Notes: a model not told the origin generated them from the sequence alone. A stretch of 64,000 bases of DNA from JALNXF01 sp964555845 (GCA_964555845.1 CAZKUA010000004.1:1-64000), one strand, 5' to 3'; shown: positions 44,285 to 56,177, counted from the stretch's first letter. Program-made: numbers and translations.

Positions 44285-45190
44285 TTAATCAAAAAGATTA
44301 ATATCTCAATAAATAGATTCAATTTTCTTAATTCTTTCTATAATTACCGCTGTAATTTCTGGGGAAAACATAGGTTCTTTATCTTGGGATAATTCATCAT
44401 TTCAAGTCATAATTTTATGGAATTCTTTTACTAATCAGAAAAAATAAAAATTATTTGATTGCTTAAAACTAGGATTTTTTTCAAATCACTCAAAAGCTCT
44501 ACTAATTCAGTTTGGCAAATCAAGAATAATATTTTTATAACCCGAATCATTCAGTTTCTTTGTAAGCTCATTCATATCAAGTAATCATAATCTAAAAGTT
44601 AAAATATCAATAAAAGAAAAGGCTTTAGCAAATTGCAGAGCTCAAAATCTTGTAACAAAAGTATCTATAATAGCATTAGCTTCATGAAAACTTTCAACTA
44701 AATCATCTTCTTTTATTGCTACATCTTTATATCAAGCGAAAACCAGGCTCATAATTTTATCTTTATTCTCTCAAAAATGAGCCTTACTAATATAATCTTC
44801 AATATATTTTTTAGTAACTTTTGTTTTTTCAATTACTTCATTAAAAACCTCAATTCACTTAGGATCTCATTTTGGAACAACTAATTTTAGTTGATGAAAA
44901 TTAGATTTTCATAATTCACTCTTAAGATATTTAAGATATCATTCCTTTGAATCAATTTCAATTTGAATTAAATTTATAATGTATAAATGATTTTTTATAT
45001 CCTTTTTTTCAGAAAGAAAATATTTGAAATCTGAATATAATTTAATTAAATTTATAGCTACATCAATTACCTTTTCATTCTTATAATTTAGGATAGTTCG
45101 TTCTAGTTCAGCTTTTCTTTGACTAATAAAATCTAGAATATTTTTAGTTTCTTCTTGAATAGAAGCATTTTTACTTGGACTAGTTTGCAT
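44285..45190 (-). CDS. Unknown helical protein
   Basis: The 301-residue protein is not recognised. It is helical throughout, begins MQTSPSKNASIQEETKNILD, and includes HQLKLVVPKGDPKGIEVFNE and KIMSLVFAGYKDVAIKEDDL. No signal peptide, membrane span or catalytic motif seen. It is the first gene of the three-gene unit that runs down to 42456. Nine or so TGA-coded glycines. Confidence 0.6.
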
Positions 45191-45291
45191 ATTAATTGAA
45201 ATTAAGAATTAATAATTCACTAATTTATATATCTAAATTAATTTTTGTCAAGTTTATGTATAGATAAATAAAATTTTAATTTCAAATAATT

Positions 45292-47283
45292 TTACCTTCC
45301 AGTAAAAACCAAACTTCAATTTGAGGCAGAATTAATTTTTTCCACTAAATAAAGAGCTTCTCAGATGGTGATATTTTTGTCTTTTTGGAAGTATCTATCT
45401 TTGAATTGGTCTTTCCAAGCAAATTTATATTTAACTCTGAGAGTTGTGATGTAGTCTTTATGATCTCATGTTTCATCTATAAATACCTTGTCATTATTTT
45501 TAACTAAGTCAAGTCACAGATTATCAAAAATTACTTTAGCAAATTCGGCTCTGTTGAATTTTTTGTAGTCATCTAGTGTTTTAAAATTTGTCTTTATTTG
45601 GTTTATTTTTGAGATTATTTGGGTTTTTCTGGTGTAATTATCTCAGGATCTGAGAAATTCATAAGATAGATAATTGGTTATAATTTCTTTGACTTGTTTT
45701 CAAATTATTTCTCTATCTTGCAGTAAATATCAAGAATCAAGTCTTAATAATCATTTTTTTAGAGCGGAAATATTTTCATTAAAATAAAGATAGGATTTAT
45801 CAAGATTGTTTGGATTACTTATTGTAGTTTGAGATTTCATCCGAGCTATATCATATTTTTTTCATTCCTTTGATAGTGTGAGTTTTATTGGGCTATAATC
45901 TAGTGGAATCACATTAAAAAGCAATACTCAAAATAATGTGTCATCATACCTAAAAGTAAGCTCTTCGACTAGTTCACTATTATTACATTTTCTTACTTTT
46001 TTTCTAGATACATTACAGAATTTTACTTTTCCAGAAAGTGATTTTACTTTGTAAGTTCCATCATAGGGAATATATATTTGTTTGCTTCAAAATTTGGTTT
46101 TAAATACTATTCAGGCTAATTTTTCATCTCAGAGTGCGATATTGCTTTTAATTATAAATGAGGCATCTGTAGGATTTCCAAGCTCAGCTCATTTATAGAA
46201 ATTAATTGTAATACTTCAAACCGTTTGTTTTCCAAGTTTTAAATTAATAGTCTGAGCTCCACTTTTTAATCAAGTAATTGTAATTTCTCTAAATCAATTA
46301 TCCACTGCTATTGCTTTCTCTGGAAATACTTTTACAGCAGTTTTATCATATTCAAATGCTATTCAAGTTCCTGGAAGATTTCAGCTAAATAGTCTATTAA
46401 AATATAACACATTTAATTTTGTAATATAATTTTTTCATACAATTAAATTGTTTCCTGAAACTCATGTATTTAGCTTAAATGAATGAATTTTTAGGAATTC
46501 TGCAATTTCTTCATCGAGAATTTGTTCTCTTGTTTTAATATTTTGTTTATTGATTTTTTCTGTTTTATCCTGCATTTGTTTTATATCTTCAATTGCCTTA
46601 AATTCTCAATTACTTTCTAGAAATAATATTGGATCAATTGTGTTAGCTGTCAAGAAATCTCTACACATTCCGTCATTTACGACATCAAATATATCAACTC
46701 ATTTTGAACAGACACTGTACCAATATGGGTGAGATTGGTTTGTAATATCAATTTGAAAATGTAGGTGATTTCAGTATGAATTTCAAGTAGATCACACTTC
46801 TCATATTGTTTCTCAAGCTTTAATATCTCATTTTTTAGCGAATATCTTATTTAGATGAGAATAATTTGAATAAACATACGTTCAATTATTTAATTTATGC
46901 TTAATCGTAACCGAATTTCACCGTCAAGCAAGCCAATTAGCCACTATAACTTCTCAGTCTCAAATACTTCTAACTGGAGTCCCTGCACTTGTCGCGATAT
47001 CAACTCCAAGATGGCTTCCATATCACACATCCCATCAATAATCGTATGTAGAACCCCATAAAATTGAATAAATTCTTCTGTAATTTGTATTATTTTTATA
47101 TTTTGTATAATCTCATTTTTCAATTCTTGGAATACTAATTTTACAATTTTCAGATAATGTATTCCACGCGCTAAATCTACATTTTGGGTCTGATACTTTA
47201 TCAAATGGATATACGAAATTCCCAGCTTCCGCGAAGTTGTAAAATGCTATAAATGCAAAAAATGATATAATTATTTTCCTCAT
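45292..47283 (-). CDS. Secreted M23 metallopeptidase with SLH-like C-terminus
   Basis: The 663-residue product begins with a signal peptide (MRKIIISFFAFIAFYNFAEA). Residues of about 85-180 are an M23 (LytM-type) zinc endopeptidase domain: GYGSHLGVDIATSAGTPV with the HxxxD ligands, GEVIVANWLAG then a CGG codon then GNSVTIKH, and GNHLHFQID with the HxH ligand. It would cut peptidoglycan cross-bridges. The middle (250-520) is a beta-rich unknown part. The C-terminal 130 residues, with FNRAEFAKVIFDNLGLDLVK and DHKDYITTLRVKYKFAWKDQ, look like SLH-type modules that attach to the cell wall. Starting at ATG 47283 gives the signal peptide; 10 bp downstream of the HTH-membrane gene, so cotranscribed. 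Confidence 0.82.
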
Positions 47284-47293
47284 GATTCTTAAG

Positions 47294-47836
47294 TTATAGA
47301 CTACTAAACCACACAACAAAGAGTAAAATGATAGTTAGGAATAAAAATATTGAAAGAATTAAATTTACTAATTTGTTAGAATTTAAATTTTTCTCAAGTT
47401 TTTCTTTAGTTTCAGTGAGAATTTGCTTTTCTTGTTCGATTTTATTAGTTGAGCTTTCCAGTAAAAATGCAGTTTTTTTGTATTCAACAAGAGAAATAGA
47501 ATTTTTTAATTCTGCCTCAGCATTGCCTAATTTATAGGATAAATCTTTAATTAGATTATCTTTTTGTTCCAATTTACAAACGATTTCTTGATATAGATTT
47601 TTGTATGAAACTAAATCAGTTTTGACAAATGGATTTACTTCAACAACTCTTGATTTAATAACCTCATAATCCTCTTGAATTCATCAATTTTTCAGCACAT
47701 TAACATCATCATCATTCAAAAAAACCTTTTTTCATTTTTTCTGACTTCTAATTTTACCTGATCTAATATATCTATCAAGAGTTCTTGTCGATACATCAAG
47801 GATTTTAGCTCATTTTGTTCTGTCTATTGAATACAT
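47294..47836 (-). CDS. Membrane-anchored MerR/excisionase-type HTH protein
   Basis: The 180-residue protein has an N-terminal hel-turn-helix of the MerR/HTH_17 kind: MYSIDRTKGAKILDVSTRTL then DRYIRSGKIRSQKKGKKVFL. Residues 60-150 form a long coiled coil, and the C-terminus is one membrane span (LVNLILSIFLFLTIILLFVV) with a short outside or periplasmic end. Thus a DNA-binding head is tied to the membrane by a tail anchor. It precedes the secreted M23 gene by 10 bp and so may regulate or sense wall synthesis (inference). Four TGA-coded glycines, one in the turn of the HTH. Confidence 0.78.
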
Positions 47837-47895
47837 CTAATTTTTTTAATATTAAATTTCATAGATGATATTTATTTTTTAAAAATATTCAATTT

Positions 47896-48000
47896 TTATT
47901 TTTCTAATTCTTTTAAAACTTCCTCTTTTGCTTTTATAATATCTGCAGATGTAACATTTTCTAATTGTTTAAGAAAATATTTAGTTTTTATTATATTCAT
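47896..48000 (-). CDS. Truncated toxin-like small protein
   Basis: A 34-residue frame (MNIIKTKYFLKQLENVTSAD...) that overlaps the end of the upstream antitoxin-like gene by 10 bp. The N-terminus looks like the first strand and helix of a RelE/ParE-type toxin, but the domain stops there. Most likely a remnant of a toxin whose 3' part was lost. Confidence 0.4.
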   Translation of the reverse strand: MNIIKTKYFLKQLENVTSADIIKAKEEVLKELEK

Positions 48001-48191
48001 ATAGCAGATTTTAATCTACTATTCAATATTTTGTCATATGGATTATTTTCTAATTCTTTTTTGGTCTTACTATCCTGATATAATTCTGATAAATAGTCAT
48101 TTATAAAATAAGAAGTAATTTTTTCTAATTGCTCATTTTGAGTAACAATACTCTTATATTTATTTGGTATCTGTAAAGTTAAAGTAGTCAT
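47991..48191 (-). CDS. Antitoxin-like small protein
   Basis: The 66-residue product begins MTTLTLQIPNKYKSIVTQNE, the same N-terminal strand as the antitoxin-like proteins at 32784 and 53389, followed by a helical part (EKITSYFINDYLSELYQDSK). With UGA as glycine it ends IGI at TAA 47991 and overlaps the ATG of the next small gene by 10 bp, the typical antitoxin-toxin junction. Confidence 0.55.
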
Positions 48192-48286
48192 AATTGTGAT
48201 AAATTATATTTTAAATCTTAGAAGATTATATAAAATTTAGGAAAAAATGCAAGTAAAATAATTTTTTCTAAAATCACTTAAAAGCA

Positions 48287-48317
48287 CAAAATCTCAGAAA
48301 TATTTCCTGAGATTTTG
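48287..48317. terminator. Bidirectional hairpin
   Basis: CAAAATCTCAG (48287-48297) pairs with CTGAGATTTTG (48307-48317). It lies downstream of the minus-strand gene at 48445, with A/T-rich flanks. Confidence 0.6.
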
Positions 48318-48444
48318 CTATACAAATATGTTATTTTTATGTACCAAACATAATAATAAAATAAATTAGTAGTAAGAGTACTTTTATTTTTGAAAAGTAC
48401 TCCCATATTAAACTATATTATTTTATTAAAGTCAAACAATTTTT

Positions 48445-48630
48445 TTATTTCTTTTTTTCAGAGAAAAAGTAGATATAAATAATAGGTAGGATACCCACAG
48501 AATTGATTATTAGAAGTGCTATAAACCAGTTTCTATTTCAATTTCTTGCAGCTTTCCAAAGTGCAATACCTTTCCATACAAGTTCCCAAATCATCAAAGG
48601 TATAAAATATATCAAATATTGTTTTTCCAT
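48445..48630 (-). CDS. DUF5652-like small membrane protein
   Basis: The 61-residue protein has two membrane spans: YLIYFIPLMIWELVWKGIAL, a polar WKAARNGNRNW loop, and FIALLIINSVGILPIIYIYF, ending in a basic SEKKK. The pattern VWKGIALWKAA...W(F/Y)...N..GILPI(I/L)YI is that of DUF5652, common in CPR genomes and of unknown function. One TGA-coded glycine lies in the loop. Confidence 0.8.
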
Positions 48631-48706
48631 AAGGATTTTTATTAGAAATAAACACAAATATATTATTCTTTTTTCACTAATTTTCAAAAATTAAGTATAT
48701 TTCTGC

Positions 48707-48734
48707 TTGACTTTTATATTTATTTTCTTATAAG
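48707..48734 (+). promoter_or_regulatory. Promoter of the MutS-like operon
   Basis: TTGACT at 48707-48712 and TATAAG at 48729-48734, spacer 16, 32 bp upstream of the ATG at 48766. Confidence 0.65.
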
Positions 48735-48765
48735 TTAATATATTTACAATTCTAAAATATTATCT

Positions 48766-49569
48766 ATGAACAATAAACCAACTCAAGTATCTCCACAAAA
48801 TGACCAGTTTAGCACTAATAATGAAGTATTATCAGTTAAAGACATTAAAAAAGAATTTTTAACTATTATTGATGATTTTATTGAAGCATTAGAGAAAAGC
48901 TTGCTAAAAGTAGATTTTGATAATGTTGATATTGCTACTGCTTTATTGCAAGGGAATATTCCTATAATAAATGGTTTAACTTTAAATGAAATAGATTCCA
49001 TTTTTCATCAGAAATTCTCTACAATTTTTGAAATAAAACCTTTTATTTTAAATGAAATAAATACATTTGTATCTGAATATAGCGAATTTTTCAAGTGATG
49101 AGATTTATTTAGAAAAATTTTTCATAAAAACTGAAGTTTTGACTATATATGATGAAATCATAAAGAAGAAACAAGAAGGTTAATAGAAGTTATTTCTCAT
49201 AAGTTTTGATTGGAAAAAAGTAATTTTGTTAGTCGACATCATTCTAATATTTTTAACACAGCAAAATCACATATAAAAAAGAAACTAGACAAATTAGCTA
49301 AAATTGATCTAAATATTCCTGGTTATATAGTTTTACTAATTTTTAGAAATATCTTAAATGAGCAAGAAAATGTCAAAGATTTTCTATCTTATGCTTCTAT
49401 AATCCAAAATTCTTTTACTGTAAAAGATACTGCATTTTGAGATAAAATTAATGAATTTTTTCTAAAATATTCTACTGTGGAATCTACTGTTGATAGGGTA
49501 AGTGAATCTGTATCAGATATAACAAAAGCTGGAGAATATCCAATACAGGCTGATGAGATTCCATATTAA
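48766..49569 (+). CDS. Unknown partner of the tandem-MutS protein
   Basis: The 267-residue protein is not recognised. It is helical and charged, with an acidic Ser/Val tail (VESTVDRVSESVSDITKAGE). Notable parts are GKSLLKVDF-like helices at 40-60, GGDLFRKIFHKNGSFDYIGG near 112-130 and FVSxHHSNIFNTAKSHIKKK around 161, where x is a CGA codon. It ends 24 bp before the tandem-MutS gene and shares its promoter, so the two probably act together. No signal or membrane span. Confidence 0.6.
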
Positions 49570-49593
49570 ATTTAATTAACCCCTACATAAACT

Positions 49594-52500
49594 ATGCATA
49601 AATTAAGATTAGGAGATTTAAAGAATTTCCAAGTATATGATAGAAAAACTGGATTGTTTAATTCTCAAGATTTAGTAGCCAAGATTATTGATTGAGAAAC
49701 TATGGAAATTTTTACTCAACCAAAAAATCCAGCAGAAATTATTTCATTGTCTAAAAATAAGACTTCTCTTGATTATAAGGAAAGAAATAGTTTTAGATGT
49801 AATGAAAGAGAAGATGCTATAATAAGTAGTATTTTAAAAAATCCTTCTAAGGATTTATCTGAGATAGTTGCTCGTCAGAGAGTTTTCGATGAACTATTGT
49901 CAAGCAGAGTTGATTTAGAAAAATTAATAAAATTAAAAAGAGAAAGTGAGAGATTTTGAGAGACTTTAAAATATCTATGGTGATATGATAGAGATGAAAA
50001 GGAGCAAGCAGAAGAAGAAAGAAGGAAACCCAGAAAAAGAATAGATATTTTAAAGGAAGAAAACAAAAAATTTAGGGTAGAAAATTTTATTAAAATAGAA
50101 GAAAATTTAAGTAAATGAAAAATAGATGAAAAAACTTTTGATAAATTTATTGGTCGCGGAGATGGAATGCTTCATTTAATTAGTCTTAAAGATGAGTTTA
50201 ATGACATTAATAAATTAATAGTCTATCTTAAAAAAGTAGCAAATCCAGTTATTCAAGACTTAGCGATAAAATTAGAAACTGAATACAGACAAATAAATTT
50301 CTTGAGTGTTTCTTATTTTGTATGACTATATCTTGACTGAAAAGAAAAAGAAATAAAGAAATTTTTCACTCAAGCAGATAATCTTTTTAAGATATTAAAT
50401 CAAGTATGAGCGCTATTATCCATAGCTTATAAAATAAAAGAAGACGAATATAGCAAGGTAAGTTTTGACGAAACTAAACCAATGCAATTTAAACAAGCTT
50501 GGCAATTTGAAAGAACTAAAAAATGAAGAGATCGGTGAGATAAAGTTCCACCACAAAAATTAAATGATTCTATGGATAGCACATCTTGTAATGTGCTAGT
50601 TTGAGATATAATGTCAGGAAAAAGTTTTCAATGAGAACTTAATAAACAATTACATATTTGTGCTCAATCAATTTGATACGCCCCTGCAAAAGAAGTTAAT
50701 GTTCACATTTTTGATAGATTTGTATCGATAGACAGAGCCTTGACTGATTCATGAAAATGACTGAGTGCTTTCGGGGAAGATATTACAAATATAAATAAAT
50801 TATTAGAATTAAACAGTATATGATGAACTACATTTTTATTTATGGACGAGTGGTGATCGACAACTTCTCCAGAAGATCAGGCGATTTTGCTTAAATCAAT
50901 ATTAATTTATATGACAAATAAAGGTATTAAAGTAGTTCTTGCGACTCATAATGAAGAATTTGTAAAATATGTTAATGATAATATTAATTTTAGTGTTTAT
51001 CATCTTGAAGATAAATTAAATGATGACGGAACTATAACTTTTTTGTATGAATTAAAAAAATGAATTTGAGAACATCATATTCTAGAAGCTGCAAAAACTC
51101 TCTGATTACCAGAAAGTATCCATCACACAGCACAGCAATATCTAGAATGAAATATCCTAGAGGCAAATATCCCAGAAATTAATTTTAGAGATGTTGTAAA
51201 ATATACTCCTGAAGAAAGAGAAAAATTAAAACAAGAGCTAAGAAGTTTTATGTCTTTAATGCCTTATAGAGATGAAATAAAAATTATATATAAGGAAAAG
51301 GCAACAAATTATAATCGTCCTTATGAAATTACAAAATTTCCTGTTCTAAAATGGAAATATTCCATGGATAATGAAGATAGGGAAGAAAAATCAAGAAGTA
51401 ATTGGGGTTGAGGAAGAGAATACACTTGATATCAACCAGAAGAAAAACCAGAATATAATAAGATATTGTCTGTAATAAGCGATGATGATGATTTTAAACG
51501 GACTCATTTTAAATGATTGAAATTAGAGCGCTATGATGATATTTGAAAATTTATAACTCAATCTCCCATAAGAAGTTCTCAAGATATTTTTGAAATTCAA
51601 AAAATGCTTGAAGAAATAGATAGATTATGAGTTGAAAAATTAGCAGAAGAAAGAATTAAATTACACAATTTTTTATGGCATTTAAACAGGTCTTTATATA
51701 CAATTAGAGATTACTGAGAAAATTTTAATAACCATTTGTTTGAGGATACTTATAAGGAATTTAAGGGAGATAGTTTATCTTGAAGAAATTTTTTATATTC
51801 ATTTAGATTGTTTGTTTTATCAATAAAAATAAGTCTAGAATTATCATGACTTAAAATTGAAGATGATAGTTATTTTAAAGAACAATTAGCTAAATTTGAT
51901 TTATTAATTCAATTCAAACAAAAAATAAAAGAATGGAAAAAGAGGAGAGAACAAGAAAAAAAGGATTGAGTATATGAAAAACTAAATGAAGAAGAATTTG
52001 AAATAAAACAAAATGAAAATGGTAAAGAATATAATAAGATAATTGATGATTGTGCTAAACTTGCTTGATTTGATACATCAAAAAAAGATTGGTTTGAAAT
52101 TAGTCAAATAATAACTTTTTGATGTAAACAAATTTGAAAAGAATTTTATGAGCATTACAAAGATAAATTTAAATCTTATAATTTATTTGATATAGATTTG
52201 CAAATAGTTAAGAAATTAATGAATGAAGAAAAAGAAGCTTTAACTAAACTTGATTGGATGTGAAATAGTGGCATTAGTTTTATATGTTGACTTTATGCGA
52301 TAGTATGACAAGAAGTTGATATTTATTCAACCACAAATGAATTAAAAAAATATGACTCAGTTCATTTTCATCAAATATCTAATTTTTGGGAAAATATTTT
52401 AAAAGAAGTTTTATGAGATATAAAAACATGAGATGATATTTTTCAAATTCTCAAAGAAAGTTATAATTCGAATAAGGATGAACTAGAAAGAAGAGAAAAA

Positions 52501-53292
52501 ATAAAATCATTTCCAAATTTTGAAAAATTATTAATAGATATGATAAATTTATTAGCCATTTTTGATCTATCTAAAATGATTAAAGATAATGATTTTTGCA
52601 AAGTTAATTTTAATCAAACTGGTTCTATTGTTTTAGATGAACCTTATAATCCAAATAAAAAGCCGGAAGAACAAGTTAAAAATAAATTTTATTTCTGAGA
52701 AGATCAAAGAGTTGTAATAAAAACCGGAGCCAATATGTCCGGAAAAACTCAAAGTCTTAAACATACAATATGGCCACTCGCTTTTGCAAATGCTATCGGT
52801 TATGCTCCAGCAAAATCTATGAATACTCCATTAATTGATAAAATTTATTGGGTAGATCGCATAAAAGCTCGCCAAGATTTAAATTTAAGTTCCGGATGAA
52901 CAGAAGTTATAGTTTTAAAACAAATTTTTGAAGAAATATCAAAATCAAAATGAATGAATATTGGATTTTTTGATGAAATGTGGTCAACTGTTCCTCCAAG
53001 ATTTCAGACAGCTCTCACTTATGCAACTATTAGGGAATTTATGCAAAAATGAGTTTATATTGATATTTCTCATCATAATCACGATTTTATAAATAAATTA
53101 ATGCAGAATCATCCAGAAATAACTGAATCAGTTCATTTTAAGACAAATATAATGGATGACTGAACTGTTTCATTTGATTATAAACAAGAAAGATGACATA
53201 CAAAATCTCAAGCCTTACTTGTTGCAAAAACCTGTTGATTAATACAAGAAATTTTGGATATAGCAGATATGATTTCAAAAGAAGCTATTTAG
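49594..53292 (+). CDS. Tandem MutS-like ATPase protein
   Basis: The 1232-residue protein carries two MutS-type ATPase domains in one chain. The first half has a MutS core/lever segment (DLSEIVARQRVFDELL near 88) and an ATPase with a weakened Walker A, GDIMSGKS at 337-344, and Walker B FLFMDEWGS at 414-422, then VVLATHNEEF. The second half has lever-like helices (600-1000), a full Walker A GANMSGKT at 1045-1052, SGGTEVIVLKQIFEEIS, Walker B NIGFFDEM around 1122-1129 and a HHNHDF His loop. Ordinary MutS has one such domain and dimerises; here the dimer appears fused, with one degenerate P-loop. No N-terminal mismatch-binding domain I is seen, so mismatch repair is doubtful. Two CGG codons lie inside. 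Function unknown. Confidence 0.75.
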
Positions 53293-53299
53293 GAAAAAA

Positions 53300-53329
53300 A
53301 ATAAAACCCGTCCGGGTTTTATTTTTTTT
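53300..53329 (+). terminator. Terminator of the MutS-like operon
   Basis: AATAAAACCC (53300-53309) pairs with GGGTTTTATT (53314-53323), followed by a T-run. Confidence 0.9.
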
Positions 53330-53332
53330 GGT

Positions 53333-53360
53333 TTTGCATTTTGGAAAATTTTTATATAAT
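53333..53360 (+). promoter_or_regulatory. Promoter of the small toxin-antitoxin pair
   Basis: TTTGCA at 53333-53338 and TATAAT at 53355-53360, spacer 16. Confidence 0.65.
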
Positions 53361-53388
53361 AGTTTTTGTAAAATTAATTTCACTAATT

Positions 53389-53589
53389 ATGACAACAGTA
53401 AAACTTGAGATACCTAATAGCATAAATAAATCTATTTGATTAAGTGATACTCAAAATATTATCAATATTGTTGATTTATTTGAGAAATTATGAATTGATT
53501 TGAGATTTTTATTAAAAGAAAGGGCTTACCAGAAAAAATTTTTAAAGGATTTAAAAGAAAATAATTTTACTGAATCAAATAATTTTTAG
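53389..53589 (+). CDS. Antitoxin-like small protein
   Basis: The 66-residue protein starts MTTVKLEIPNSINKSIGLSD, like two other antitoxin-like proteins in the window, and has a charged helical C-terminus (LKERAYQKKFLKDLKENNFT). It precedes the toxin-like gene by 2 bp. Two TGA-coded glycines. Family not certain. Confidence 0.6.
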
Positions 53590-53591
53590 TT

Positions 53592-53918
53592 ATGTATAAT
53601 TTTATAATTACAAAAAGTTTTTTAGATAATCAAAATGAATATATCTCAAAACTAACAGAAAAAGAATATCAAAAATTTATTAATACAAAAGCTAAATTTC
53701 AAAAAAATATTTTCGATAAATCTATTAATACTCACGATATTTATCAGGCAAATTCCATAAAAGTTTATTCTTCTTATATAAATGAAAAAGATAGAATAAT
53801 ATTTTTTTATAAGAAGCCAGAGAAAATATTTTTATACAAGATAATGACGGATCATAACTATAAAAAGCTTCTTTCAAATATAGATTTTGCACTTAAAGAT
53901 TTTTTAAATAATTTCTAA
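53592..53918 (+). CDS. RelE/ParE-like toxin
   Basis: The 108-residue basic protein shows the strand order of the RelE/ParE fold: MYNFIITKSFLDNQNEYISK, two helices, then IYQANSIKVYSSYINEKDRI and IFFYKKPEKIFLYKIMTDHN with the aromatic/basic strand pattern of RelE-type RNases (DRIIFFYK...I.L..I..H..Y). No glycine at all is present, so it contains no TGA. Directly downstream of the antitoxin-like gene with 2 bp between, on one transcript. Confidence 0.65.
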   Translation: MYNFIITKSFLDNQNEYISKLTEKEYQKFINTKAKFQKNIFDKSINTHDIYQANSIKVYSSYINEKDRIIFFYKKPEKIFLYKIMTDHNYKKLLSNIDFALKDFLNNF

Positions 53919-53963
53919 ATTATCACTTCAATTAATTAATATTAATCAATTAATAAACAATAA

Positions 53964-56153
53964 ATGTTAAACACAGAGCAAGAAAAAGCAGTTAAGCAAA
54001 CGGAGGGGCCACTTTTAATTTTGGCTTGAGCCTGAGTAGGGAAGACTCATACTTTAACTGAAAGGGTTTCTTATATGATTAAGGAAAAATGAATAAATCC
54101 TGAGAGTATTTTGTGTGTGACTTTTACGAATAAGGCGGCTCGCGAGATGAAGGAGAGAATTTGAAATTTATTGGGTGTGGATGGGGCGAGCGTAAATATT
54201 TATAGAAGTCGTAATTTTCCATTAATTGGTACTTTTCATTCGGTTTGAGTGTATTTTTTGAGGCTTTTTATTGATAGAATAGGTTATGATAAAAATTTCA
54301 CAATTTGAGACGAAGATGATAAAGTGAAATTAATTAAAGAAATTCTGGATGAGAAAAATATTGATTCAAAGGAATTTCAGGCTCGCAAAATTGCAGGAGC
54401 AATTAGCTCTGCCAAAAATGCTTGAGCGAATTCTCAAACATTTCAGGTTTCTTCTTATTACACTCAGGTTGTCAGAGATATTTTTGAAGAATATGAGAAA
54501 AAATTAAAGCAATATAATATTTTAGATTTCGATGATATCCTCACTAATACTTACAAAATTCTACAAAACAAGGAAGTTTTAGATTATTTTCAAAATAGAT
54601 TTTCGTATTTTCTCGTGGATGAGTATCAGGACACAAATGAAGTTCAATACAATATTATCAAACTTCTTGCTAGTAAATCTAGGAATTTGTGCGTTGTCTG
54701 AGATGATTGGCAGTGAATTTATTCTTGGCGTGGAGCAACAATTAAAAACATTTTACATTTCTGAAAAGATTACAAGGATTTAGTTACAGTGAAGCTTGAA
54801 CAGAATTACAGATCTACAAAAAATATTATACATTGTGCGAATTGTGTAATAAAAAATAATTCTGGAATTATCGATAAAACGCTTTGGACAGACAATGAGG
54901 CCTGAGATAAAATTAATTTAATCGAAGCATTTAATGAAAAAAATGAGGTGGAAATGGTAGCTTCAATTATTGATGAGAATATTGATAACTATAAAAATTT
55001 CGGGATTTTATACAGGACAAATGGGCAGTCTCGTCTAATTGAGGAGGCCCTGCTTTCAAAGTGAATTCCTTATAGAGTTTTCGGTTGATTGAAATTTTAT
55101 GAAAGAAAGGAAATTAAAGATATTTTGGCTTATTTAAGACTTATTGCTAATCCTGCTGATTTACTCAGTCTTAAGAGAATTATAAATATACCCTGAAGAA
55201 AAATTTGACCAAAATCAGTTGAAACTCTCGTTAATTATGCTAGAAATTATGGAGTGAGTCCACTTGAGATTATGGATAATGTGGAGGAAATTGGAGAATT
55301 ATCTTCTTGAGCTAAAAAATCTATTTCTTGGTTTAAGGAAATGTACGATGACTTTGTGAAATTTTTACCAGAAAATAGTATAGAACTACTAATGAAGCAC
55401 ATTATAAAAACAATTTGATATGAGGATTATTTACGCGATGATTATGACTGAGAAGAGCTCGAATGAAAACTTGATAATCTAAAAGAATTTGAGAATATGG
55501 CTTCGAGATTTACAGGATTAGAGAGTCAAGAAGCACTTAATATGTTTTTAGAAGAAATCTCACTAATTACAGATTCATCAGATGAATGAAAAGAAAATAT
55601 TAAAGTAAATCTTATGACAGTTCATCTCTCAAAATGACTTGAATTTGATGTTGTATTTATAATCTGAGCCGAAGATGGGATTTTCCCACACTCAAGAACT
55701 TTTTCTGAGCCAAAAGAACTCGAAGAAGAAAGAAGATTAATGTATGTAGCGATGACCAGAGCCAAAAAAGTTCTCTATATTTCAAAAGCCAGAGAAAGAT
55801 ATATGTTCTGAAATTATTCAGCCAATCCAGCCTCAAGATTTATCAGAGAAATTCCAACTGAATTTCTAGAAAAGATAGCTTCATCATTTTCTTGAGACAA
55901 AAGAGATTATTTCAAAAATTCTTTCTCTCCACAATTTCTAACTAGCTCTGATAGTCTAGATTTAAAACCAAAAGTAAGAACAATAATTCACAACAATATT
56001 TCAAATTTCTCACTCTGAGACAAAATAAATCACGTGAAATTCTGAACCGGTACAATTATTTCCATGAACTGAAGTTTCGCCGACATAGCATTTTGATCTT
56101 GAGTTTGAATCAAAAAATTTAATTTAGAAATAGCACCAGTGGAGAAATTGTAG
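53964..56153 (+). CDS. uvrD: UvrD/PcrA-family DNA helicase
   Basis: UvrD/PcrA is a 3'-5' superfamily 1 helicase for repair and displacement of RNA polymerase or RecA. The 729-residue product has motif Q LNTEQEKAV, Walker A GAGVGKTHT (both first glycines TGA-coded), motif Ia VTFTNKAAREMKERI, the FHSVG segment, motif II LVDEYQDTN, motif III GDDWQGIYSWRGA, motif IV LEQNYRST, motif V MTVHLSKGLEFDVVFIIG and motif VI EERRLMYVAMTRAKK. Motif II is DEYQ rather than DExx of most, as in PcrA. It ends in a small C-terminal GTIISMNGSFADIAF strand pair. Follows the toxin-like gene by 45 bp. Confidence 0.95.
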
Positions 56154-56177
56154 TCTTGTCATTTCCATCTTTTCTAT

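Noticed and set aside
47284..47319. Earlier start of the M23 gene at 47319
   Set aside because: It would put charged and polar residues before the signal peptide and overlap the upstream gene's stop; ATG 47283 gives a proper signal peptide.
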